DNA from: Stieleria tagensis
Lineage (GTDB): Bacteria > Planctomycetota > Planctomycetia > Pirellulales > Pirellulaceae
Assembly (NCBI RefSeq): GCF_024129865.1
Contig: NZ_JAMYFE010000028.1
Location: 1 to 64,000, forward strand
DNA: 64,000 nucleotides
Direction: 5' to 3'
Shown here in pieces: positions 1 through 7,460 of the stretch. How positions within the stretch are numbered: position 1 is the first letter of the stretch; each line of letters starts with the position of its first letter. The position numbers and the translations under genes were made by a program. The notes under the pieces are model-generated. The model made no database searches, was not told where the DNA came from, and was given only the letters and a program-made list of their open reading frames with translations.

Positions 1-2
1 TC

Positions 3-320
3 GATTTAGCGGTATTGGGCGCTAGCCTGCGGTTCCCGGCCACCGTCAAACGTATTCTGCTCGCTGGTTCATCCTTCGATGAATCACTCTTCGATGGAAT
101 CGAGTTGATGCGAATCCACTTTCCTGAAGGAACGACCGTCAACTGCTATGCCATCGACCACCGCAGTGATGACGATGCACTTGGTAAACGCATCCGCGCA
201 GCCACACTTACTTCACCCTCCCGCGAAGTGGGAGGGTCGGACGCTGTAGCGGCCGGGGAGGGCTCAACGCCGGAGAGTTCAACCACGAAGGACACGAAGA
301 GCACGAAGGAAGGGGGATAA
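3..320 (+). CDS. 3' end of an unrecognised gene running into repeat DNA (partial)
   Basis: The frame is open from the first bases of the window, so the start lies upstream. About 65 residues look like ordinary protein (for example GIELMRIHFPEGTTVNCYAI followed by DHRSDDDALGKRIRA). From about residue 70 the translation comes from repeat DNA: a GGGAGGG-type hairpin (215-237) gives TSPSREVGGSD, and a short-period CACGAAG repeat (about 282-309) gives TTKDTKSTKEGG. The native C-terminus may therefore have been replaced or extended when the repeat arrived. I do not recognise the family and assign no function. Confidence 0.45.
   Translation, partial: DLAVLGASLRFPATVKRILLAGSSFDESLFDGIELMRIHFPEGTTVNCYAIDHRSDDDALGKRIRAATLTSPSREVGGSDAVAAGEGSTPESSTTKDTKSTKEGG
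215..237. repeat. Hairpin repeat with ACCCTCCC / GGGAGGGT arms
   Basis: Perfect 8-bp arms at 215-222 and 230-237 with a 7-nt loop, followed by a GC-rich GGCCGGGGAGGGCT stretch (251-264). The layout looks like a dispersed palindromic element rather than a terminator, because there is no T tract and it lies inside the open frame of the preceding gene. Confidence 0.5.
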
Positions 321-455
321 CTGGGGACAGAGCTCACCGGGGCGTTGTTGTCGCTCTCCACTTGGGGAGTCATGCTAGGCACGGGGGGATAACTGGGGAC
401 AGAGCTCACCGAGGCGTTGTTGTCGCTCTCCACTTGGGGAGTCATGCTAGGCACG
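312..455. repeat. Two-unit 72-bp tandem duplication
   Basis: Units 312-383 and 384-455 are head-to-tail and differ at about one base (CACCGGGGCG versus CACCGAGGCG). Each starts with GGGGATAACTGGGGACAGAG and ends with CATGCTAGGCACG. There is no spacer between units, so this is a recent duplication and not a CRISPR array. Period is 72 nt, a multiple of three, yet neither strand gives a convincing protein. Confidence 0.85.
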
Positions 456-1122
456 CGATTCCTGCAAGTTTTCACCTGATCTAGCGCGAGATGGTCCAAC
501 AGATTCGGGCATTTCTCACCCTCGGCGCGTACCGGTACCCCAGGTTAGCTCGGCTCTGTCGGTTTATTCTGCTGTTGGTCGAACAAAAAAAGGAGTTGGG
601 GGGTTTAAATTGGCCGTGTGTTGGTTCCATCGCCTTGACATCGTCAATGTCGATCTGTTTGCCGCGTCCTCCACGAATCCAATTCGCCGGTGCAAACTCT
701 TGGATTGCTGCTCGTGCCGATCGCTGAAGACTCGAATGTAGACTGAGATCGTGATTTCCCCGGGTCTGACAACCAAAGACAAAGTCTGACCCCGCGGTGG
801 TTGCCGCGGGGTCAGCCACAGGCTCTCGAACCATACGGTGTCGGCGCCGAGTAGGAACGGGGTTCGCCCGATCGATTGCTTGCGTTGCTGCGGGGGATTT
901 ATCCGACCGGATTCGATTCAGGCGACGTGCTGCTTGGTCGGATGAATCCTCCACACCAGCGCTGGGTCGTTTTGTCGGTTGCTCGTTGGATCGCAAGCGG
1001 GGTCAGGACTTCACATTCTTGGAGAGGATGGACGCCCCCGTTTCCATGGATGGTGGAGATGGCCTTAGAATCGGGCGTTGACGCACCATTTGCCCGCTTT
1101 CACGCTGACCGGAACTTTGATC
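456..1122. other. Gene-poor stretch with no convincing coding sequence
   Basis: Short overlapping frames exist on both strands but none has a recognisable domain or a persuasive start. The stretch holds the 786-815 hairpin and a second GGGGTCAGG word at 999-1007, so it may be degenerate repeat or mobile-element DNA. Nothing else is seen. Confidence 0.4.
786..815. repeat. Perfect 12-bp inverted repeat (CTGACCCCGCGG)
   Basis: Arms 786-797 and 804-815 are exact reverse complements around a 6-nt loop. It has no T tract and no gene directly upstream on either strand, so a REP-like palindrome is more likely than an intrinsic terminator. The GGGGTCAG core recurs at 999-1006 and near the right end of the window (about 63913-63920). 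Confidence 0.6.
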
Positions 1123-1845
1123 ATGTTGCGATGCTGCTGGATTTTTTTGAGGCTCGCATTTGTTGTCGCTGCTGTTGCAGCGGCGGCCGATTCAGCACCG
1201 CCGCAAACGTTGCAGCGATCACCTGACCAAACGCGTCCGGGACTGAACTATTGGATTTCTGTCCCGGATGTCGATCAGGCGGAATCGGAGCAGCGTCCGG
1301 CGCTGCTGTTGTTTTTGCATGGCGGTGGCGAAGGTGGCGGCACGGCGGATTTGGTGAAGAAACATGGACCACCGCGCTTGATTGACCAGGGCAAGCGATT
1401 TCCGTGTCTAGTGATTTCGCCACAAAACCCGTCAAAGAGCCAACATTGGGACGACCAGCAGTTGATCGAATTGGTCGATCATGTCTGTGCGAAGTTCAAT
1501 GTTGATCCGACCCGCGTCTATCTGACGGGGATGAGTCGCGGCTGCTACGGCGGCTGGCGATTGCTGGTCCAACACCCGAATCGTTTCGCAGCCTTTGTGG
1601 GGGTTTGTGGTGGTGGATTGGCTCCCTATGTCAAACGAGTCGCCGACGTACCAATCCGGCTGTATCACGGCGACCAGGACCGATCGATTCCCCTGGAAGA
1701 ATCGCAGCGAATGTGCGCGGCGCATCGCGCCGCCGGTGGCGATTGCCAATTGACGATCTATCCCGGCGTGGGACACGACGCTTGGGAACAGGCCTATGCC
1801 GACGACCAGATGTATCAGTGGCTGTTTGCGCAGCGTCGACGTTAA
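1123..1845 (+). CDS. Secreted alpha/beta hydrolase (esterase/PHB-depolymerase-like)
   Basis: A 240-residue alpha/beta-hydrolase of the poly(3-hydroxybutyrate) depolymerase/feruloyl esterase type. The ATG at 1123 puts a hydrophobic signal peptide at the N-terminus (residues 7-21); an in-frame TTG at 1078 would only add a polar extension. Visible motifs are the oxyanion-hole segment FLHGGG (64-69), the nucleophile elbow TGMSRG with Ser138, the acid in HGDQD (Asp184 or Asp186) and GVGHD with His218. The triad is complete, so an active exported carboxyl-ester hydrolase is likely; the substrate cannot be told. It stands alone and converges with the next gene. Confidence 0.85.
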   Translation: MLRCCWIFLRLAFVVAAVAAAADSAPPQTLQRSPDQTRPGLNYWISVPDVDQAESEQRPALLLFLHGGGEGGGTADLVKKHGPPRLIDQGKRFPCLVISPQNPSKSQHWDDQQLIELVDHVCAKFNVDPTRVYLTGMSRGCYGGWRLLVQHPNRFAAFVGVCGGGLAPYVKRVADVPIRLYHGDQDRSIPLEESQRMCAAHRAAGGDCQLTIYPGVGHDAWEQAYADDQMYQWLFAQRRR

Positions 1846-1899
1846 GGCGACTGTTCCCGAAGCGATCACTCAAACTGCCAGTGCCCAGTCTCCCGTGAG

Positions 1900-2448
1900 T
1901 CAACCGACCCGTTGCTTGAACGTGGCGCTGTCGATGACTTCGCTGATAAACATTTGCTGGGCGACCAAAATTGAACGCTGAAGTTCCTCCGCCGTGACTT
2001 TTCCGGCTTCGTTTTCGACCGCCAAGGTTCCTGTCGCATCACGCAAGAATTCCACTTTGTAGCCACGATGAAAGGCTTGGCGAGCCGTTGTGTCACAGCA
2101 GATCTGTGTCATGTAGCCGGCGATGCAGACCGTGTCCGCCTGTTGCTCGGTCAACCAGTCTTGTAGTCCGGTATCGGTGAACGATCCGGGCCACTGTTTG
2201 TCGATCAGGATATCGCGTGGCCGGTCTTGAACCTGCGGATGCAACTGCCACATGTCCGAATCTTTACGAAAGATCGGCGATTCAGGATCCGCTTGATGAT
2301 GACGAATCACAGCCGTCGGCAATTGCTTTTCCGCGGCATAGTCCATCACATCAAGAATGTTTTCCAGATGCCCGGTCGGATACGAGATCGGCAGGGCACC
2401 GTCAAAATATTCTCGCTGGACATCGATCACCAACAGCGCTCGCGACAT
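1900..2448 (-). CDS. Isochorismatase-family cysteine hydrolase
   Basis: A 182-residue single-domain cysteine hydrolase (isochorismatase/nicotinamidase superfamily). It starts with the typical ALLVIDVQ strand carrying Asp9, has Lys84 in ILIDKQWPGSF, and Cys117 in GYMTQICCDTTAR, which together form the Asp-Lys-Cys triad. A second cysteine (Cys118) sits next to the nucleophile. Family members hydrolyse amides or vinyl ethers such as nicotinamide, N-carbamoyl compounds or isochorismate; the substrate here is open. The protein has no signal peptide and should be cytoplasmic. Confidence 0.88.
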   Translation of the reverse strand: MSRALLVIDVQREYFDGALPISYPTGHLENILDVMDYAAEKQLPTAVIRHHQADPESPIFRKDSDMWQLHPQVQDRPRDILIDKQWPGSFTDTGLQDWLTEQQADTVCIAGYMTQICCDTTARQAFHRGYKVEFLRDATGTLAVENEAGKVTAEELQRSILVAQQMFISEVIDSATFKQRVG

Positions 2449-2613
2449 AGATTCACTCCGATTCAGGGCAGAAGAAAAAGCAGAAACATCAAGTCTAACC
2501 GATCACGCCACGCTTGAAGTTGGGAGTGGATCAAAGGTGAAACGTGTGAGTTCTGAGTTTGCAATAGCCGGGACTTCATGCATTCGATTGGAAGGTCCGC
2601 CAACGCGAGCAAT

Positions 2614-4134
2614 TCAATTCTCGGGCACACTGGTTTGGGCATCGGCTATCGCACTGTCCGATCGCCCGAACCGTTCGAATTGGACCGCAATCGCTTCCTC
2701 GCCAAGTTCCCCAGCGACTTCCAGTCGACTGAGATTTGCCATCTTACCTCGCGGCTGCCAATTTCCATTTGCTGCCGGGAGGTCAGTGATGGCAACATCA
2801 GCGTTCACGGCGTTAATTGCACGATTGGATTGTTGGCCGGGGTTGCCTGACCGATACGCCGGATCAGACAACCAACTCGAAACATCAGCAAACCCCATAT
2901 CAATAACAGACGGCGGCTTCTCCGTTCTTTGACGTCCGTCAGACGTTTCTGACTCCGCCGACGAACATTCCTTGCCAAGCCGCAATCGCAGCGATCGAAA
3001 GTTCAGTTTGAATCGAGACACTGCCGCTTCGTCATCAAGCAAACTCAAATCAAAATCTCGCCAGAACAGCCCATCTACCTCGTCAGAATCTTCAGCCAAA
3101 AGCGGGACTTCTTCCGCCGATTGAGATTCTTGTTGGGTTTCACCGACTGCTGGAACCGCAGGTTCAACGTCACTCGGATCACGCATGAATTCGAGTTTCG
3201 CTATCGAGCGGGATTCAGTGACCTGGCGAACTGCGATCCAACGACCTGTCGTTTCCAAGTACGCATGATCGTGAAACCAAACGGGAAGCCAGGTTGCCGG
3301 CTGAAACAAAAAAGGTGAGTGTCGATGACTGAAAAACATTTGACCGCCGGAAAACGCCTCGTCCACAACGGGCAATGGCAAATCTGGGTTGGGAAAATCG
3401 ATGACAAATTGCAATGGCGCGATTGCGATTCTCGACGCGGGGAGCGGATTATCATGACCAACGATCAGAATCGATTCACCGTCACTGGTTAAGTTCGCAG
3501 CAATCTTTGCGTCCCCGGTTCCCACCGCCTGAAACGGAATCGATGCGATCCGCATCCGGCCGTCAACAAAATCGCTGGGGTCGGCCAGTGATGAGACAAC
3601 GTTGGTGCCACCGACATTCAAAAGCCGACCGTTATCAACTGTTATAACGCCAATATTCCCAGACAATTTTTCGTGCAATTGAACCTGGTCTACGATTGGC
3701 GCGACGACCGCTGGATCAAATTGCAAATCAAATTTGGCTTGAAAGAGTCCACGTCTATCAAACTGGAATTGGCCGGTTTCAAGATCCGTAAACGAATCCA
3801 TCACAAACAGATCGATCATGAATTGGTCGCCGGCAGCGCCAACGCGTCCGCGTGATTCCAATTGAACTTCGACCGATGGTGTGCCCCTTGCCGTTGCTGG
3901 CGGCGATAAATCGACCGTGCCACCGAGTGAATTAAAAAGTTCGGATTTCTTGGCAATGAAGTCCTCCAAAAATCCTGATATCGTTTGCACATCAGTGCTG
4001 GTCCATCCATCCGATGGGGCCGCCTCGGTTTTCAGCATTTCAACCATGGCCCTTAGACGGTCGATTTCGCTCGCGAATCCGCCATCAAGTGTAAGACGCA
4101 ATTCGAGTTGTTCGATCTTGAGCGTGCGTTTCAT
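2614..4134 (-). CDS. Planctomycete surface protein with cohesin-like domain
   Basis: A 506-residue protein, third gene of the operon. Its ATG shares a base with the stop of the kinase gene (TAATG), which suggests translational coupling. Residues 1-18 (LKIEQLELRLTLDGG) match the planctomycete N-terminal export motif of the 'LEQLExRxLL' type. Residues 35-75 are helical. Residues about 86-250 look cohesin-like: beta-rich, with FDLQFDPAVVAPI followed by a G/D/N-rich half. The C-terminal half is acidic and low in recognisable domains. The role is inferred to be at the cell surface, perhaps as the output or sensory partner of the kinase/sigma pair. Confidence 0.7.
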   Translation of the reverse strand: MKRTLKIEQLELRLTLDGGFASEIDRLRAMVEMLKTEAAPSDGWTSTDVQTISGFLEDFIAKKSELFNSLGGTVDLSPPATARGTPSVEVQLESRGRVGAAGDQFMIDLFVMDSFTDLETGQFQFDRRGLFQAKFDLQFDPAVVAPIVDQVQLHEKLSGNIGVITVDNGRLLNVGGTNVVSSLADPSDFVDGRMRIASIPFQAVGTGDAKIAANLTSDGESILIVGHDNPLPASRIAIAPLQFVIDFPNPDLPLPVVDEAFSGGQMFFSHRHSPFLFQPATWLPVWFHDHAYLETTGRWIAVRQVTESRSIAKLEFMRDPSDVEPAVPAVGETQQESQSAEEVPLLAEDSDEVDGLFWRDFDLSLLDDEAAVSRFKLNFRSLRLRLGKECSSAESETSDGRQRTEKPPSVIDMGFADVSSWLSDPAYRSGNPGQQSNRAINAVNADVAITDLPAANGNWQPRGKMANLSRLEVAGELGEEAIAVQFERFGRSDSAIADAQTSVPEN

Positions 4135-6527
4135 TACAGTTGCTCCACCCTTTTTAAGTCGGCAAGCGTCTGTTTCAGCAGTTGTTGACTGGTCACCTTC
4201 ATTGGATCAGTCATCTGCGAGGAACGTTCTGCCAAAGATTTTTGCAAATCGAGGGAGCGGTGAAAGTAATTGCCGGCCTTCTCATTCGAATCGGTGAATG
4301 CGTGGGCACGCCCCAAATTGTGCAATACACCAGCGAGGCTGACAGTGTGATGCTCCGCTGTCGGATCTGTTTGTTGCAAACAGACGAGCGTCTGCTCGGC
4401 TCGTTCGAACTCTTCAATCGCCTCGAGCACGAATCCATTTTCGATCAGGACTCGTCCAAGGTCGTTTTGAATCGTAGCGACTTGCGTCAAAAAAGTTCTG
4501 TCGTGACTTTGAGAATCACGAATGGATAACAACAATTCCGTCGCACATTTCAGATCAGCCGCCGCCCCCGACAAATCATGACTTCGAAGTGCAGCACGAT
4601 TCGCCCGTGCCGTCGCCAGCATGCGTATGATTTCCGGTGTGCGGGGCTGTGATTGCAAGAGGGCGATGGCACGTTCAGCAACCGAGAGAGACTGTGTCGA
4701 TTGCTTTGTCTGAAGTACATACGACAATTGGCTGAGCAACATCGCGCGCACAAGCCCTTGCTCCTGCCCGGCTTGCTGCTGGATCTCGGCCAGACCTTTT
4801 TCAATCAAAACGATCGATTGAGTGTATTCTCTCGATTCGATCCTCAGCATCGCGTAGTTGCCGTAGGTTCGCGCCAAATCGACGCCCGCCAAACTGCTGT
4901 CGAGCACTCGTTCGTACAATTCGATCGCCTTGTTTTTCTCTCCCAATTCTGCTCTCAAGACGGCCAAGTTGTTCCACGTAAGAGCACGCGTGGTGCGTCC
5001 CAGTTCCGACAGACCAGTCGCCTTGGCGAATAATTGAGCAGCCGATTCATAGTTCTCGATCGCATCCTGCTTGGCACCGATTTCATCAATGATCTGTGCC
5101 GCCTTGAAGTAAGTGATCGCAATTTGTTCGCTAAACTGCTCGCCGCCTTGGATGCGGCGGGCGTAATCTTCGTAGTACAAGAGAGTCTGCTTCAACAGTT
5201 CGCGACGAACCGGTTCAGCGCCCTCAACATCACGCAGCTTCTCTGCAGCCAGCAATCCAAATCGGTCAAGTATTTCCTCGGTCCGTTGTAGATTCGATTG
5301 TGAACTGGCCAGCGCCTGGCGGGTTCGACCGTTGGCGATGGCTAGCTGTGCCAGAACAACCCAGGACGCTGCAACAATCAACACGATCGAAGCAGCGACC
5401 GCCAGTACAATCCGTCGATGTCGGCGCATCCACTTTGATAGACGCGTTGCCACAGAGGGACGCGTTGCCAAGATCGGCTCGCGATTTTGATAGCGCCGCA
5501 TGTCATCCGCGAATTCGCGGGCGGATTGATAGCGTTGAGAAAGCTCATGCGCGGTCGCTTTTGCCACGATCAGATCAAGGTCGCGATCAATCCCTGGATT
5601 GTACGCACGTGGACTAAATGAATCGGAGTGTTCGCGAGCGTTTTGCACCTGACCGATTGTTTCGCCTGCGATGGCACGACGCCCGGTCAATAGCTCAAAA
5701 AGAGTTAATCCCAATGCATAGACATCGGCTCGAGCATCAACGGGAACGCCGCTCGCCTGTTCGGGGCTCATGTAAGCCATCGTGCCGACTCTGTCACCGG
5801 TTTGCGTCAGTGCCACGGCATTGCCGGGAGCCAGGCGAGCCAAACCAAAGTCCGTCACCCACAGATGGTTGCTGCGATCAACCATCAGATTGGATGGTTT
5901 AATATCGCGATGAATGATGCCACAGTCATGCGCTTCGGCAATCGCATCGGCTGCTGCAATTGCCCATCCCACCGCGGTCCCCGAATCGATAGCACCGGTT
6001 TCGAGAACGCGATCGATCGAAAGCCCGTCGATCAACTTCATGCTTAAAAAACAGGTCTCTCCGCAGGTTGCATCACCCCCAATGCAATAGATTGGAACGA
6101 TGTTTGGGTGATCGAGCCGCGCCGCAGCTTGAGCTTCAATGATAAATCGAGCGTGTGCGTTGGTCTCTCGATCAATCGCGGCGGGAAAGACTTTGAGCGC
6201 GACCTTGCGTTGAAGTTTTTCTTCAACCGCTTCAAAAACCACGCCGGCGCCGCCATGTCCCAATCGCCGAATGATCGAGTATCCATCGATCAGCGGGCTA
6301 GAACGGCAGTCATGCCCCGCCAACAGTGACAACGCATCGATTTGACTCGCATCATCGCAGAGTTCAGTTGCCAAAGACGGATGTTGCTGACATGCCAATT
6401 CGATCCAGCGTTGACGGTCAAAACAGGGATCGGTCTCAATCGATTCGAGATACTGTTCGAGCAACGCAAGCAGACGCTCATCGTTGCCACGATCGCTTGG
6501 TCGATTCGCGGTTTGACTGACAGTCAT
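4134..6527 (-). CDS. Membrane Ser/Thr protein kinase with TPR region
   Basis: A 797-residue Hanks-type kinase. I take the ATG at 6527 because it overlaps the sigma-factor stop (TGATG); an upstream in-frame start at 6578 would add 17 residues inside that gene. Motifs: Gly-rich loop LGHGGAGVVFEA (89-100), VALK with Lys112, HRDIKPSN with Asp208 and Lys210, DFG (226-228), and YMSPEQ (252-257). One membrane segment spans about 373-395, after a basic MRRHRR stretch. The C-terminal 400 residues are TPR-like helices (for example AIENYESAAQLF and AIELYERVL), predicted extracytoplasmic. It matches kinases genetically linked to planctomycete ECF-type sigma factors and may gate the sigma factor upstream. 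Confidence 0.93.
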   Translation of the reverse strand: MTVSQTANRPSDRGNDERLLALLEQYLESIETDPCFDRQRWIELACQQHPSLATELCDDASQIDALSLLAGHDCRSSPLIDGYSIIRRLGHGGAGVVFEAVEEKLQRKVALKVFPAAIDRETNAHARFIIEAQAAARLDHPNIVPIYCIGGDATCGETCFLSMKLIDGLSIDRVLETGAIDSGTAVGWAIAAADAIAEAHDCGIIHRDIKPSNLMVDRSNHLWVTDFGLARLAPGNAVALTQTGDRVGTMAYMSPEQASGVPVDARADVYALGLTLFELLTGRRAIAGETIGQVQNAREHSDSFSPRAYNPGIDRDLDLIVAKATAHELSQRYQSAREFADDMRRYQNREPILATRPSVATRLSKWMRRHRRIVLAVAASIVLIVAASWVVLAQLAIANGRTRQALASSQSNLQRTEEILDRFGLLAAEKLRDVEGAEPVRRELLKQTLLYYEDYARRIQGGEQFSEQIAITYFKAAQIIDEIGAKQDAIENYESAAQLFAKATGLSELGRTTRALTWNNLAVLRAELGEKNKAIELYERVLDSSLAGVDLARTYGNYAMLRIESREYTQSIVLIEKGLAEIQQQAGQEQGLVRAMLLSQLSYVLQTKQSTQSLSVAERAIALLQSQPRTPEIIRMLATARANRAALRSHDLSGAAADLKCATELLLSIRDSQSHDRTFLTQVATIQNDLGRVLIENGFVLEAIEEFERAEQTLVCLQQTDPTAEHHTVSLAGVLHNLGRAHAFTDSNEKAGNYFHRSLDLQKSLAERSSQMTDPMKVTSQQLLKQTLADLKRVEQL

Positions 6528-7156
6528 CAGGAAGACTCCCGCAGCAGTGTTTTCAATCTCTGGATGGCTCGCAACCACATCATTCGTACCGCACCACTAC
6601 TCCGCTGCATTTGCTTGCCGATCTGGTCAAACGACAACCCATCAAAATGCCGCATCACAATCACTCGTTGGTAGTCGTCTGACAGTTTGGCGATCGCATC
6701 TGCCACCAACACGGCGCGTTCTTGATCCGACACGATCGTCCCGGGAGACCGTTGCAAATGATCACGAGCCATCGTTTCCAGACAGGCACTGCTGCGACTC
6801 AACCCATCATTGATCGTTTCGATGGACACTTCACGGCGCACGTCTCGCCGTGCGGCACCAAGATGCCGCTCGTGTGCATCGGCGATGCGGCTCACCATGA
6901 TCGCACGAATCCACGCTACAAATTCGCTGGTCGACGCGCCGCGAAATTGTTCGAACGCTTCAATGGCGTGCAAGAAGGTTTCTTGAATGACATCCGAGAC
7001 CGTGACCCGCGTCTGGATTTGCAGTGACAAACCGTTGTGAGCAAGCAGTCGCAAATAGTGTTGATAGCACGCAAACAGATCCCCGATCGCGCCGGCGTTC
7101 CCCGCGCGGGCAAGTTGAAGCAGTCTGGTGCGGCGCTCGGAGTGGAAAGATGCCAT
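6527..7156 (-). CDS. Sigma-70 family factor of the kinase-linked ECF type
   Basis: A 209-residue two-domain sigma factor, first gene of the operon. Region 2 carries VSDVIQETFLHAIEAFEQFR (53-72) and region 4 carries LSDDYQRVIVMRHFDGLSF (158-176) followed by an SSGAVRMMWLRAIQRL recognition helix (186-201). It lacks regions 1.1 and 3. The start is uncertain: ATG at 7156 gives normal family length, ATG at 7195 or 7240 would add a non-conserved leader. No anti-sigma gene is adjacent; the coupled kinase is the likely regulator, as known for STK-associated ECF groups of planctomycetes. Confidence 0.9.
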   Translation of the reverse strand: MASFHSERRTRLLQLARAGNAGAIGDLFACYQHYLRLLAHNGLSLQIQTRVTVSDVIQETFLHAIEAFEQFRGASTSEFVAWIRAIMVSRIADAHERHLGAARRDVRREVSIETINDGLSRSSACLETMARDHLQRSPGTIVSDQERAVLVADAIAKLSDDYQRVIVMRHFDGLSFDQIGKQMQRSSGAVRMMWLRAIQRLKTLLRESS

Positions 7157-7460
7157 CGACTGGAAGAAACCCTGGAGAGGTGAAATCTGTGGCATTCTAG
7201 CCAATGCTGACACCGTTAAAAGTCGTTTTGCGCAGATCATCTTCGCGCCCGATTCGAGCCCGTTTTGTCACGGACAAAACGCGAAAACAGATTTTTTTTC
7301 TGAAGGCTAAAAAGCAACGTTTTCGTAGGTGACATTGAATCGCTAAATCCTTCTTTCTTTCTAACGGGACAGCGCCGGCTAGTTTCATCCTCCATTCGTT
7401 CACTATCTATCGCTGTCCATCAAGGCAAATCTACTCCATCCCATATCCACGATTGACCGC
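7157..7460. promoter_or_regulatory. Divergent intergenic region between sigma factor and dockerin protein
   Basis: About 300 bp separate the divergent sigma/kinase operon from the 916-residue surface protein, so promoters for both must lie here. A GATTTTTTTTCTG tract (about 7292-7304) is the only notable composition feature. No inverted repeat or recognisable -35/-10 pair could be assigned confidently. Confidence 0.4.

Noticed and set aside
312-455. Possible CRISPR array
   Set aside because: Only two units, 72 bp each, directly adjacent and without spacers; no cas genes.
146-499. Pro/Ser/Val-rich leftward frame with internal peptide repeats
   Set aside because: Its repeats are only the translation of the 72-bp tandem duplication.
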